Assembly (NCBI GenBank): GCA_038501625.1
Contig: JAZAYU010000053.1
Span: 2,280,501 to 2,344,500, forward strand
Length of the DNA stretch: 64,000 nucleotides
Reading direction: 5' to 3'
From: Corbicula japonica
Lineage: Eukaryota; Mollusca; Bivalvia; Venerida; Cyrenidae
Shown here: positions 11,520 through 24,598 of the stretch, one piece after another
How the letters are laid out: each line of letters starts with the position of its first letter
Numbering within the stretch: position 1 is the stretch's first letter
Program-made: the position numbers and the translations under genes
Notes under the pieces: generated by a model
What the model was told of the DNA's origin: nothing
The model's input: the letters and a program-made list of their open reading frames with translations, nothing else
Databases searched by the model: none

Positions 11520-12070
11520 TATGCTTTGCATGATGTACAAAGGGGCTAACTCCTTGTAATTTAACCTCTTATAAAAACTGTATACTGAGGGAAAGATGAA
11601 AACATATTTTCAGAAAGTTGGAGCCAAAAACAAGTTTTAATTCCTACAAATTTGAACTTGGCCAAATAGATTTTGGCAGCATCATTTTCCTGTTGTGTCA
11701 TAAGAATTATAATTATATCCTTAATGTTTGTTTAAAATGAAAAAGTTAAAGCTAATGTATTATGTTTTCATAAATGTATTTTACAAAAAGGGGGATAATC
11801 TTTGTAAAAAAAAGGATAATCCCGACCCATCCATTTTGGTAATGTCCTGTTACCTTAACAAAAAGTGCACAATTACTGTCAGAAGTAGAAACATTAAGAA
11901 ATGAACAAACTGTACAAACGGAGGCATCACTCCACCAAATATGACATGGACATTTATCAACTGTGTTGTCATCATTAAAATATTTGTAAAGAAATAATAA
12001 GACATGACAAAGCAACATCCTGATGAATAGTCTATCAGACAAAGTAATCCTTATTTATCCTTTTTTTTCA
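11520..12070. repeat. Diverged relative of the 5208-5575 repeat
   Basis: TGTACAAAGGGGCTAACTCC, TTTTGGCAGCATCATTTTCC and a late CAGACAAAGTAATCC run parallel to the 5.2-kb repeat. The minus-strand open frame here is a by-product. Confidence 0.5.
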
Positions 12071-13587
12071 TTAAAACTTAAGACTGTGATTGGATTTTAT
12101 GTCTGATCCATACTGGCCTTTTATAAAAACCCTCGAGATCAAGGAGGTTATCACAACTCATGTCACATTTTAAGACCAAGCCAGAACCAGATATGCTGAC
12201 ACCAGCAGAGTCTGATCAGGTTCTACCTGTCTGCTATTGACTCCTTTAATTAAATTTCTGCAGAACACCATACAGTTTAATGATAAACCTTATCAGCAGG
12301 TCAGGAGGTTAATCCAGGATGGAAGGTAACAGTCCTCAGAAACACTCTCAGGCCTTCATTTATTGGATACATTACAGAAATACAGTTCAGTGCATCAGAA
12401 TGAGCCAGCTATTATTTCTGATTATATCTGAAATTAGCTTAATGCAAAGCAGAGCTAGTTATTACAAATATTAGCTCATTAGCTCATTAGCTCATGTAGC
12501 TGGCTTATTACACTCTAGGCCAGTATAGACGATTCTATAAAATAAGTCTTACACGATTACTCCTCCTGAATACTCTCTACATCCGCCATTACCACCACTG
12601 CAGATCAGAGAAAACATTACTTTAATAACATGCCTAGTTACAATTAATCCTTTATAAATATATTCATTAAAATGATTGAAGGATCAGCTAAGTGTTGCTG
12701 AATTGATAGACACAGGAGAGATAGTAACAAGAAATTTAAAATCACTAATTTTTTACAGACTGAACGTTATTTGTCTTAAAAATATAACGAAAATATAGCT
12801 ATTAAGTAAACCATTTTTTAGTTCTTCTTTTAAAAAGGTAATGTTAATACTGGATTTTGGGCATTTTTTTGCATATATTAAACGTGTGTACGTGATAAAT
12901 AAAATATTAACTTGTTTAAAATAATGCTGATTCAGAGGTAATTATTATGCTTTCAAACAAACAACAACAACAAACTTTATTGTAAAGTAAAGTGAATTCT
13001 ACAATTTTCTGAATAGTGAAATGCGAAAACAGTTTTTTTCCAAATGCAGCATACACAACTTTCTGTTGGAATAGAGTAAAGAGTGAATGCAAACATGAAA
13101 CCTCATGTGTGGTTTTACGATCAAAATTATAAATAACAACAACAACAACAAAACAGTGATCAAAAGATCATTTTGTGCTGGGTTTTATTTGCGCGAAATT
13201 AACTGTTTTCTGGCAAATTTTTTCTCCAATTATTTCGGAAGATAGAAAATACGTGTTTTACATAAATATAAATTAAATATAAAGGCAGTTTCTCGGCTTT
13301 GTCAAACATAAACACATTCATACACAAATTAATGAAATAATTAAACATCTACATGAATCCTCATTATGAAAAAATATAATATTCAGCAAGATATTAGATA
13401 ACTTAGATAAAGAAAAGCAAACAACGCAAATTATAGTTTTCAGAGAAATATTTTAAATTTTGACTCTGTCTCTATCAGCGGGAATTTTTAGAGTGAAAAT
13501 CAGGCTACGTTGATACGATATACGAAAATACAGAGATTATATAACATAATTAAATACTCACATTTAAAACAATTTTCTACCGTTTTT

Positions 13588-13692
13588 GGCAAATAAATAT
13601 ATCGAGGGCTGAGTGCAATACTGTTCTATTCTGTTTAGAAATATGAAGCAGATAGAATAATTTTGCACTCTGCCCTCGATATATCATATTGC
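13588..13692. repeat. Small hairpin element
   Basis: AATATATCGAGGGCTGAGTG and CACTCTGCCCTCGATATATC form arms around about 45 bases. Confidence 0.7.
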
Positions 13693-14412
13693 CTCTATCA
13701 TCAGAAGATGAAAATTTATTATAAATCATACATAATTAGTTCTATTACATATAATATATTTACATAATGAATATTTGTAAATGACATTTCTTGAATTTCA
13801 CATTTAACATATTTTCTGTCAAAATTAAAAGAATATAGGTTGCCGTTATCATTGTGTGGTTTTCGGCAGATATAAATTGAATATTTGTACGTTGTCGCTA
13901 TCATTACGTAATTACAATAGACATAAATTAGCCTAATTCTCTTGAAAAAACAACAACAACAATTTGTTATTAAATATCAAAAATATAATATAATATAATA
14001 TTATAACAAGTTATAACAGCATTATTTATATATGTAGTTTGAGCTTTTCGGAGTTTAGATACAAAATTACATAGCGTTTTCTAGATAAGACTTTCAGGAA
14101 ATCTGCAGTAGTGTAATGGCGGACAGGTAACGTGACAAACAAGATGGCGGCGGTCTAATTATTAGAAATAGAATTGTCTATACAGGCAGACAAGGGGTAA
14201 TCAGTTACAAGTTTTCACTTGCCTGTTGGATTACTTGCGTTAATTCTAAAGTTACAGTTATGTAGCAAGTCTACAAGGAAATTTTTACTTCAATATTAGA
14301 GGCTGTTTACAGACACATTTTCCTCACAAAATTTCTTTTAACTTGTACATTTTCCATAAAAATGTTCCTGAACACCTCCAGGACTATCCAATAAGGCCAA
14401 AAAAGAAGTTCT

Positions 14413-14551
14413 AGGCCTTTGATCATAAAACTTGGATTGGCGACCAGTCTCAAATCTCAAGCATCTGACTGGTTGAAATGGAAACTTGTCTCCAATTAGA
14501 TGCTTGAGGTCTGAGACTTGTCTTCATTCTCAGTTTTATAATCCTGGGCCA
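14413..14551. repeat. MITE-B palindrome
   Basis: GGCCTTTGATCATAAAACT at the left mirrors AGTTTTATAATCCTGGGCC at the right; TCTCAAATCTCAAGCATCTG pairs with GATGCTTGAGGTCTGAGA. Confidence 0.7.
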
Positions 14552-14741
14552 TAATCTAGCTGTAAATAATATAAATGTTTGAGATATGTCACAGGGACAT
14601 TATAGGGCAAGAGGAGTCATAAGAGGACAAGTGTCTACACCAAACTGACATCTGTAGCAGTAACCTTTCATCACCCACTGTCGTGACTAATGCTACTGAA
14701 TATTTAATGATGTGCGATGACTCTGGAAACAACTTTCTTTC

Positions 14742-14974
14742 TTAACTCTTTACTCCATATTATACACTGTGACCAGTATAGATTCAGATCAGCTGCCAAA
14801 TCTTTGTCTTATGATCTCGATCTACAATGTTTGCCCCTTGGTCATAATAACCTAATGGATCTAAAGGTGAACAGTTTAGATCCTGATCAGAAGGCACAGA
14901 TGTGCTGGCTGATCAGGATCTAAACTGTTCGCCCATGCAATAAAAGCCACCATATCTATGAAGTAATGGATTAA
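14742..14974. repeat. MITE-A copy
   Basis: TTAACTCTTTACTCCATATT to GAAGTAATGGATTAA with both cores. Confidence 0.75.
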
Positions 14975-15635
14975 AGTGACTCACATCCAGAAAATGTCAT
15001 AATTTCGAAGCTGTAAAATGTTCGGATAATTCAGGTAAAATATGTTTGGATAAATCATTAGTCAAAGACAAAACAAATTAAAGTTGTCAATAACAATGTT
15101 TATCTGAACAAATAACAGATTGATCGTGGATGATTTACTGTTTTAACTCATTAGCATACAAAACACTTTTATTTTTCTTATATAATGTCACCTTAGTGCA
15201 ATAATTGTAATAATGCAATAACTCCTTCTTATTTTAATGGTACTTATACCCATTTTGAAATAAGCGGAAGAAGCATACATGTAGACTGCGAAAACTGGCT
15301 ACGAGATTTGCACCAATAGCATTTCCAGAATAAGTATATACCAAAAGTGCTAAAAATATCTCAAAGATTTTCAGATTTTACTTATGTATAAAAACATCAA
15401 AAACTGGAAGAGGGAATTGTAGTGTAGTGCCAGTCATGATCATAAGACGGAATGGTCCAAAATTTCATGCTTTCCACTGCAAACAATCTTAAAACAGAAG
15501 CATATTGGAAAATACATTTCTGCTATTTTTTACAATGTAAAAATCATAATATCAACTCTGAGGGTCAACGTATCATTACCAGATGCAGCAACTCTCTGCC
15601 TTTAAAAACAACATACACAATGTTGTGAAGATTAC

Positions 15636-15902
15636 CTTGACTTCTTCCCCCGCCACCATAAAGGTCTGTGCTGCCTGGTCTAAACCTATTGTTGATTTCT
15701 TCCCTTTTTCCATCGTAAATGTGTCGTTCATGAACCTCCGGAACAGAGAGCTCTTTCCTACTCCGTACTCGCCACACAAGATAATCTTGTAGTTTGGTGG
15801 TCCCGTCGCCATTGTCAGTCTGTAATAATCATCCACAGACGGGTTTAACACACTTCGGTTTCCATTTTTATCAGTTCCCTTCTTTTTCTTACTTTTTGGC
15901 AT
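15636..15902 (-). CDS. Rab-like GTPase, coding exon 1 (residues 1-89)
   Basis: This exon encodes the N-terminal half of a Ras-superfamily GTPase. The chosen start is ATG at 15902-15900 (MPKSKKKK), with A at -3; the open frame extends a few codons further only through a GTG. A lysine-rich tail of about 37 residues precedes the G domain. The P-loop GEYGVGKSS spans residues 44-52, with the Mg/phosphate-binding Lys50 and Ser51. The switch I threonine is Thr71 in TIGLD, close to the Rab TIGVD. The exon ends at codon 89 in GEEVK, exactly before the strand leading to the DxxG motif. The G-domain order and spacing are typical of Rabs, which control vesicle identity and tethering when GTP-bound. I do not recognise a specific vertebrate orthologue, so no symbol is given. 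Confidence 0.88.
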
Positions 15903-17204
15903 TTTTAGCACATATAATATTCCAACTCAAAATAAAGATTCATCATGTTTAAGGTAAATTTTTGTATAGTAATGAAATCAGATTTCTCAAATTACAAAAG
16001 TTCTTTTTTTCCAATTAAAAACAGATTATAAGGTCGACCATTTTTCTTTTATTACCTTCTGTAGATTCACAGCTACAAACTCCTTTTTTATATGGTGGTA
16101 AATACTTTACAATCCTTTATGTTACAGTTTAACATATAAATTCCATGTTGATCAGTCACCTTGCATCTCATTTTAGTATTTATGAAAGGAACTTGAGAAG
16201 AAAACACATCTGTTTGGTAAACATAAAGTATACCACTTCTTTCATTCATAAGTAGCTGACGGAAAGACCATGAAATTACACAACATGTTAACTTAAATTC
16301 AGTTTTTTGGTCTGTATATAAAATTAATATAGCATGAAGACACAAATCTCAAGTATTAAATTGTTTATATGAAATATTTTAATTCAAATCATTTGCTGGC
16401 CAACTTTATAACTTCAGGCCAAAACTGGTTAATGGCTTGTTTTAATTATCCTGACTTGTAACATTTCCTTTAATTTTTTGTAGAATAAACAGAGCAGATT
16501 GTGCAGTACGCAGCCTGTATTGCAGAAACCTGCTCATTAAACATCACAGAAAGTGAAAGAAATAGTCATGCAGTTTTTGATTCTTTGCAATTTCAACTTT
16601 GTATTGTTCACTTTTTCTATTGTCTTCATTACTTTATTGACAATATTTGGTAATATATTAATAATTAATATCATGTGAATCCATACTTTCAGGTTTAAAC
16701 ATTTTCCCATGTGCATCTAATGACACTTAAACAAATTTTATAGAAGGTATAATAATTATATATAATTTTCTAATCCAAGGTAAGCGTGAATCAATTAATA
16801 CAAGAGTAATAACCTGAAATATTCCAATCTCTAGCCAGGTGTAAAGACCAAGGACCGAGTCCATGTTATCATATATCATGTTTACTTTAAACCTTAGTAA
16901 GATAATACCTAATTTGTACAAAGTGAGACACTATAATAAACAATAAATCTCCACAGAGAGTGACCTAGCTGGTGTTTTTATTGCCACACTTGTCCAATAA
17001 ATACTTTAAAGATAGTAGAAGTTTTATAGGGACTTTGTAACAGAATGGTAAAACAGGTGAAAGAAATACCTAATAAAGTATCCTATCTTATCATATGCTT
17101 AACTTTAGATGGCTTGGATTTCTCTGACTGGAACAAACAAAAGATTAAAACTTAACTGTTTTTCTAGTTAAAGCTTTTCCATAACTGTTATTCTATAAAG
17201 CTTG

Positions 17205-17455
17205 TGCTCTGAACAGCTATTATAGATATAATATATGTAATGTTGTGAACAGCCATTATAGGTAATGTAATATGCTGTGAACAGCCATTATAGGTACATG
17301 TATTGCTGTGAACAGCCATTATAGAAACATGTAATGCTGTGAACAGCCATTATAGAAACATGTAATGCTGTGAACAGCCATTATAGGTAATGTAATATGC
17401 TGTGAACAGCCATTTTAGGTACATGTAATGCTGTGAACAGCCATAATATATACCT
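17205..17455. repeat. 31-bp tandem array, block 1
   Basis: Unit of the form TGCTGTGAACAGCCATTATA-GGTACATGTAA, about 8 copies. Confidence 0.85.
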
Positions 17456-17787
17456 TAAAATTCATGGGTCGTTACATTTCTAAAAAGGGGGCGGCGCTTA
17501 TTAGGAGATGTTTATCACTACATCCTAACCTAAGTTGACTGGTAACGTCAAGTAAAGGATGTTTTTTTAAAGTAAGTTAATGTTTATATATCCCTTATGA
17601 TATTTGCAAGATGAATTTATTCGGTTGTTTTTATCTTAATAACATGTAATTTGAGGGATAATTCATAATACAAATGGATTAACTCTTCAGTACTTGGTAC
17701 GGGATAGGGTTAGGGAAAAATTTCCCTATAAAAAGACATGGGGGCATTTATTTGGGACGGGGCGTTTAATAGGAATTTTTCCATATA
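17456..17787. other. Non-repeat insert splitting the 31-bp array
   Basis: About 330 bp that share no unit with the array. They begin TTAAAATTCATGGGTCG and end GGGGCGTTTAATAGGAATTT. AATTC/GAATTT-like edges and the similar words GGCGCTTATTAGGAG and GGGGCGTTTAATAGGA near opposite ends suggest a mobile insertion, not proven. Confidence 0.45.
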
Positions 17788-18258
17788 TGTAATGCTGTGA
17801 ACAGCCATTATAGATAAATGTAATGCTGTGAACAGCCATTATAGGTATATGTAATGCTTTGAACAGCCACTACATGTACATGTAATATGCTGTAAACAGC
17901 CATTATATGTACATGTAATATGCTGTAAACAGCCATTATATGTACATGTAATGATGTGAACAGCCATTATAGATATATCAGCCATTGTTAACAGCAATTG
18001 TGTGGAAATGTTATGCCGTGAACAGCCATTATTGCGACATGTTATGCTGTGAACATCCATTGTTGTAACATGTTTGCTGTGAACAGCCATTAATGTGACA
18101 TGATATGGTGTGAACAGCGATTAAAGGTATATGTAATGCTGTGAATAGCCATTATAGGTATATTTAATGGTATGCACAGCCATTAAAGGGACAGGTTTTG
18201 CTAAGAACAGCCATTATGGGTACATCTTATGCAGTGAACAGCCATTATGGGTACATCT
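17788..18258. repeat. 31-bp tandem array, block 2
   Basis: The same unit as block 1, about 15 copies, more diverged towards 18250 (for example AAGAACAGCCATTATGGG). Confidence 0.85.
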
Positions 18259-18750
18259 AACTTTGAGTAAGATCCATTTGTTATGAGCTTGCTGCACGAG
18301 AAGTAAATAGTATTCTAAATTGCTTACAATCATCATTTCAACTACAAAAACATCACTTAGTTAAATAATGCCAAACATTATCAATCAAGCAAATTATATC
18401 ATAATATACATCGAGAGTCATCAAATCACATAAATTCATGCACATTACAGACAGAACACACCCTTGTAATGTAGAAGCTGGACCAAACAAAATTGTCATC
18501 TGGAGACCCAAACTTAACAGCCCAATAATTAATCAATACAGCAAAATTGTGTAAATGTATGGTTCTTTCTCTTAAATGTTACTATGGTTTCTAATGACCT
18601 AAAGCCTTTTGAAATGATTATTATCTTAAAAAGATAGTCAATGAGAAGTAATCATTCTTGTTGTCAGACTCAGCTTATTAATTAAGCTTAATGACACATG
18701 TTGTTAAAGTTACAACCAAGACCAAGTTTCACATTTAAGCTGCAAAACTA

Positions 18751-20597
18751 CAGTACAGGTCGGGTGTCATTTACATTTTTCACCCATCACCGCGTTTCAG
18801 GGTCAACGCGACATCCAATTTTTTTCGGGTGATCACGGGTGATCGTCGATCTTGCCACCGCGATCACTTGACAAGAAAATCACGGTGATTTGCCGCGATT
18901 TATCAGCGCGAATCGCGGTGAAGATTTACCTGCGATTTAAAGACATTCTTCCGAATTTATTTATTTACAAATGTAAGAAATATGTTGTTCGTATTTTCGT
19001 ATCAAAGAAAAGACTTAAACTTGATCAATGCACAAATATATTGTCCATTATTTGAAACACTGGAGTTTTCACACCTTCCGTGTTGACATAAACACCTTTG
19101 TGCATGCCCCGTAAATTGCTGCCAATTATGCTTCTAAGTGGTATGTTGTCACGGTCATTGCAAAATAACTAGCTTGCAAACATTTTAAAAAAGAATCTTT
19201 TAGAATGAGTAAACTCATTTAAAAAGTGAACAACGGTTATTAAATTGTTAATTATTTTACGGCAAATTATTAGAATTCATCGACAAGTAGAGTATTTATG
19301 CCTCAGATCGGAATTCAATGTCATTTAAAATACGAGTATAAATGCGGTTGAAACACACAGCAAACTGGAAATAATAGATCATTATCGAGAGAGAAAAGTG
19401 AATAAAAATTGTGTCGTTCTTACCTTATCGTTTCCTTACTTGTTATTTTGATGAAAGATAAATGTATAATATTCTTTTTAATAATTACTCCGAACATGCT
19501 GAGAAAATAAATAACGGTGAAATATAACAGCCAAGTACATTAGCTACATGTATAAAATCCATCTTGTCAGTATTTTTCCCCAATCCCTTCCTAAAACATC
19601 TTTATTTATGAGCAATCAACACCTGTTTGAACACCTGTGTGATCAGCATTGTATATTTCATCATCACTTCTGTTTATTAACTTCAAAAAGAACGCCGACG
19701 AGTAATACTGATTTTCCGAGATCAAAGGTGCCGTGTTGGGTAAAAAAACTATTGATCAAACGTCGGCGTTCTTTATTCTTAACAGATTGACTCATTTGTC
19801 AACTCTCAACAAAAAAATTAAGATTGCTCGAAACAAATTAGAGTTGTACATTGTATAATCAAAACATGCTGGAAATTAATAGCATATGCCTGTGACAAAT
19901 GTTATTTAAATAAACAATGTTTGTGTTCACGACTTACTCATTGCATTCAAAATGTTCGTTGAAGAGTTGATTTGTCGTTGAGTAGTGTGTCACTTTTGTT
20001 TGGCAATCAACAAAGCTGTTGATAATTTGTGTTTTATATGGATTAATTAACCCCAAGCTTCTTACGTTGGCAGGTAAGCACTTTCAAAATAGTTATTGAC
20101 TAATTTATGTCAGTTTGCAAAAATCGGGCGTCGGTGATAAAACCAAGTTCTGTTATATTAAAAAGTTATTACATTTATTAAGAAACTGGATATTTTCACA
20201 GAAGATATGCAAACAAACAATTTTTTTTGTTTAATGCTGACGAATCGGCACGTCCGATTACGCGACTAAAACTTTTACATTATTTTGATACAATATTACG
20301 TTCAAATTGGTTAAAGAAAGAATGTTTTACATTAAAAAAACTACATTTTAATTGTTAATTAACACTCCTTTCTCGAAAGATTTTTCACCGCGATCCCCCG
20401 CGATCGACCCTGAAGCTAAACTGCTGACGATGAACACGATAGAAGCGAGAATGACTGCCGAATTATCGCCGCGAATCACGGCAAATCACCCGGAAATCGC
20501 CGCGTCGGAAGGACATATTCGCGGTGAATTTCCACCCGGACTGATTTATTAACGCGGTGGACGGGTGAAAAATGTAAAAGACACCCGAGCTGTACTG
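18751..20597. mobile_element. TA-flanked transposon relic with CpG-rich ends
   Basis: CAGTACAGGTCGGGTGTC at the left and GACACCCGAGCTGTACTG at the right, with about 46-bp inverted termini and TA duplicated at 18749-18750 and 20598-20599. Inside the termini both ends are unusually rich in CGCGAT/ATCGCG words. There is no transposase frame in 1,847 bp. Tc1/mariner affinity is inferred. Confidence 0.8.
19687..19774. repeat. Hairpin inside the 18.7-20.6 kb element
   Basis: AAAGAACGCCGACG and CGTCGGCGTTCTTT are perfect inverted arms about 60 bases apart. Confidence 0.75.
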
Positions 20598-20789
20598 TAC
20601 CAGTGGATGGTACCACTGCAGACAACAACACTGCTGCTGCTGCCACACAACATGATCCATGTGAACTGACCTGACCTTAAATAATATCGCAAAGGGAAAA
20701 GGATAGGACTAATTTATTGGTTTTTTTTATTAACATTATTTAATAATTTTATTGTGTTTATCACAACAAATGAAAAACCTTTTGATTGT

Positions 20790-20990
20790 TTAACGCCGAC
20801 TTGCGACCACTGTCCATCTAGATTAGTTTGTACATCTGTCTGATCAGGATCTATACAGTTTATTGTAAACATTTAGATTTAATTTTATGATTTTTGACCA
20901 AGAAGCAAGTTAACAGTGTATATCCAAATCCGACTGTTATGTGCATCCTGATCTTGATATAGAGTGGTAAAATAATTATGTGATAAAAGG
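20790..20990. repeat. MITE-A fragment
   Basis: GCGACCACTGTCCATCTAG, GATCAGGATCTATACAG and GATCTTGATATAGAGTGG; no clear termini. Confidence 0.45.
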
Positions 20991-23900
20991 CAAATCTGTG
21001 TATTAATAAGTTACAGTAAGCCTTCTGGCTTTCTATGTACACTGAATAACTAACGTTTTTATACCCTATAAGTGGAATCTGGATAAATCAGACCTCTTCC
21101 CTGCCAGTTTAGGGTACCAGACCTTTTAGTACTAGACCTCTAGCCTACCAGTAAAGTGATCATGTTAAGGGGCCTATAGTTTGCCAGACTTCTATCCACA
21201 CAGTGTAGACTACAGTATTTCCATGTGGATAATACACTATCTAGACTACTGACTGTAATGTATCCATATCTGAACATGGATTGTACATAACTTTTACACC
21301 ATAGAAACCACTAATTCACACCGTGGTAGGGTCCTTACTTACCTTAAATTATCAGTCAATGAAATCCAGTAAAAATCTCAGTTTATGTAACAAAGAAACA
21401 TTTTGAAATCATGTTGAAATCGTTTGATTTGCAGCTTCCTCAATCCGGAAGCTCTCAACCAGAGAGATGAAGTGTTTAATCATGTGATTCTCACGTGACC
21501 ATGGACAATAAAAACAAAATAAGATAAATTACCACAATACCATGTAATACAAATGTACCATAAATCCGAAAAACTTTGACGGACGAATAGTTATTGAATT
21601 TAGATCGGTTAAAAGCTCTACAGCTTTTGTTATTTATCGACAGACAATTAAACTTTTATCTGTATCCAGAGGCGGATGAATAGGGGTTCCGTGGGATTGA
21701 TCGAACCCCCTGTTTGGGCAATTGGCTAATTAAAGTTCACCGGGGAATTTTGGCCAGAATGTTAGAAATGATCTCGGAACTACCATTAGGCCACCCCCTA
21801 ATGAACCCCTTAGGCTCAGTCTGGAAATCTTGCATCCAATCCTGGTATCCACCCCAGATTTTTTTTTAAAGTGCAATGTAGGACGACATGATTCTTCTGA
21901 TTATCAGACAGACTGTAAATGTATTTGTCTTTTGATTTTTATTTCCTTTTGATAAGTTTATACTCATCAACTTTTACTGGTCGCGTTCTTCCCCACTGAA
22001 ACCATCTATTGACTGACAATATGATTTATATGTAACACGGCAATTAAAAGAAAGTCTGACTGACTGACTGATGGAAAACAATTTGTTGCATTTTTTACTT
22101 GAAAAATCTATTTTTCCGACGATAGGACAACATAAGCCTGTACAAGTGAATCAGGGGCATTACATGATGGGACTATCATTGTATTCATTTTGAACAAATA
22201 CAGTTTTCAATTATTAGTAAAATTAGTTCATGAAATAAACGCACCAGCCACCAGTAGACGCAAAGGCAGCACCTCATTAAAAGGTAGGATATGAGTTAGG
22301 ATTTTCGAGTTTGTCCTGTTGTTTTACTTTCGACTTATACGGGTATAACTAAAAATACCTTCCAAAACATCGCTTCTGTATTTATCATGTGCAAAATAGT
22401 TTGAAATAAACATGATAATGGATTTAAACGATCTGGTCATCTATGTATGTAGGAAATGTACAATGTCCTCAATTCCTTTCATTATCACTTCTTCGCCGAC
22501 TTTAAAAGGCACTTTTTCGTCTACAATAATCCATTTTGGACCAGGTTTAGAGAAAATGTGCGTTAAAAACACAAATAGAAAGCTACTGACAGAGTAAATA
22601 CTCGTACATGTTTTTTCTACAGTTTTTAATTAATTCATTATTTCGACGTGAATTTTAACAATAACTCATCACTTTATTGTTCAGTTTGGATTGAACATCC
22701 CAGGGAACAAAATTACTTGCGCATCTTTCATCCTAGATTTGAACAATATATTTCTAGCTATCAAAGTTACTAATAAAATTGAAGAACACTCGAAAAAAAA
22801 ACTAACCCAATCAACTATCGTACATTTTTATGCGGCGCTGTCTGTGTGTCTGACCCCTGTCTCTGCGTCTCCCGCTTGATAAGTGTAATAAAGACAAACC
22901 TTCGTCCGTTCGTGTGTCTATGATTGTTGTTGAGGGTGTCGTACTGGATCCCTGATGCCATCAAACATATCTCACGTGACATGGTGGTGACCCGCTGAAC
23001 ACGTCTATGAAATAATCCTTTAACTGTTTATGACATCCTCACACCTTGATTTCCAACAGTTAAATTGTGTTATTTGATAATATATCCACTATCCGCGCAT
23101 AAATTGATATTACTTCTCCGACAGCGAAATAGAGTTGTAATTCAATTATAATATTAACAACATAAGTTATACCACATAAACTGGTAGCATAGACATTTCT
23201 TCGCACTTCAAGAGACAAAGAATTCCCTGTCAGAACTGAACTCTCTTTGTTCGCACTGACTTAGTCTTCGGCTTGCAGGTCTCGTTCTTTGGATATTTTA
23301 TGAACTGTTAACTCGATAAAAACAAACTAAGCGTGAACACATTTCACAAACATCCTTTGCAGATACCCAAGCAGCACTGTACACACATCTAGTGAACATC
23401 TATTTTCTTATTTTCAAGAAGATGGGATTAATTTACATGCTGTCAAAACAAACTGTCGAACCCATGTGGTGTACGTCTAGGAAGAATGAAAGCGTCATCA
23501 AAGCACTGGGCTTATCAGCACGGAGTATCGGGTGATGTAAAGCAAGATTTGTTACTTCCAATAACATGGAAACAAGAGCATTGTGCTTTTATCTTTGATT
23601 TTCAATATTTATTTATTGTTAATGTCCAGCTAATTTTCTTGTTAGTGTATATTCTTTTGCTAGAATAAGTGTACCGGCGTAATGTTGTTTTGTTTCCAGT
23701 ACTACCAATATCTGGATAACATTGTTTAAATACCATACATTTTGTTTGTAGGACCAACATCAAAAATATTACATAAAATGTGCTTATAGGTAATGTTTTA
23801 CTGGTAAATACTATTCAATGATCCGAGTCCTCTTTTTTTTTGGAACTCGTAGAATTTGTATGCAATCTGTTGGAATCTATGAAATCTACACGCCCCATAA

Positions 23901-24598
23901 ACGTCATATTAACCAGTTGGTCAGTGCTAGTCTCTGCATGCTAGTTTATTGCGGTTCCAGTAACATAGCAGGCATTTTGCAGATAACTGCGGTCTTTGTA
24001 TACTACGTTATTGATAACTTGGCAGACATGTGACAAACAAGTTAATTTATATAAGGTTTATCAACAAACAGTTTTACAAATTTGATATCGCCAAGATCTC
24101 TTGATGAGTATAGATCACTGGAAATATATTAAATTCGCCAATATCTGCGTGTATCACGTGAGTGTCTACTTATCCGTAGTCAGTTATAGATATGAATATA
24201 GCAACACAATTCCCGGTATCTGCTGCTGTTGATGTGAGAGGCATATATTATCAGTCCCTCGCCTGATGGCAGATAACATGCATTCCCAGTCAACCCGACT
24301 GCCGGGTCTACAGGTTAACGTAGACTAAGTCAGGTCTTCTATCCGCTCTAAGTATATGCGAGGAACCTATCTACGAGGCTCATGTTAAACATTGACTTGA
24401 ATCTTTGTTTCTTAATTAAGTATATTTTTAATTATTTTATAATATCAAGGCCATCAGTTTTTAAAATTTTTATAGAATCTACTTAAACGGTTTGCAGTCT
24501 ATTAACATCCGTATACTATACAGTGTATTATTTATTTACAGTTTGAATTTCAACATGGTAATATTGTCAAGAATCTAACACGGGACAGGGGGTGGGTG

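Larger units (their letters stand above)
1209..15635 (-). other. 14.4-kb intron of the Rab-like gene
   Basis: Contains several MITE-A copies, the transposon-like elements at 2660-3681, 5821-6415, 6860-7506, 9093-9630 and 10020-11256, a TG-rich satellite (7567-7983), interspersed repeats (5208-5575, 11520-12070), a hairpin element near 13640 and a MITE-B (14413-14551). No further exon was recognised, and none is needed to keep the frame. Confidence 0.75.
762..15902 (-). other. Gene span: Rab-like small GTPase, two coding exons
   Basis: Two minus-strand exons (15902-15636 and 1208-762) join in phase 0 into a 237-residue protein. The donor is AAG|GTAAT and the acceptor TTTCAG|TTA, and the join rebuilds the beta-strand leading to the WDTxG motif. 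The intron between them is about 14.4 kb and is packed with transposon relics. Any 5' non-coding exon would lie above 15902 and was not identified. Candidate polyadenylation signals (AATAAA on the minus strand) occur at 760-755, one base after the stop codon, and at 436-431, which would give a more usual 3' UTR of about 330 nt. Confidence 0.85.

Noticed and set aside
11752..12042. 96-residue minus-strand frame
   Set aside because: It lies in a diverged interspersed repeat, has no domain and is explained by low stop density.
15565..15792. Additional frames at the Rab-like exon 1
   Set aside because: Shadows in other frames; only the MPKSKKKK frame has GTPase motifs and a matching splice phase.
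17205..18258. CRISPR-like appearance of regularly spaced repeats
   Set aside because: Units are contiguous, without unique spacers, in a eukaryotic genome; it is a tandem satellite.
21660..21860. Possible hAT MITE starting CAGAGGCGGAT
   Set aside because: The opposite end and a target duplication could not be identified with confidence.
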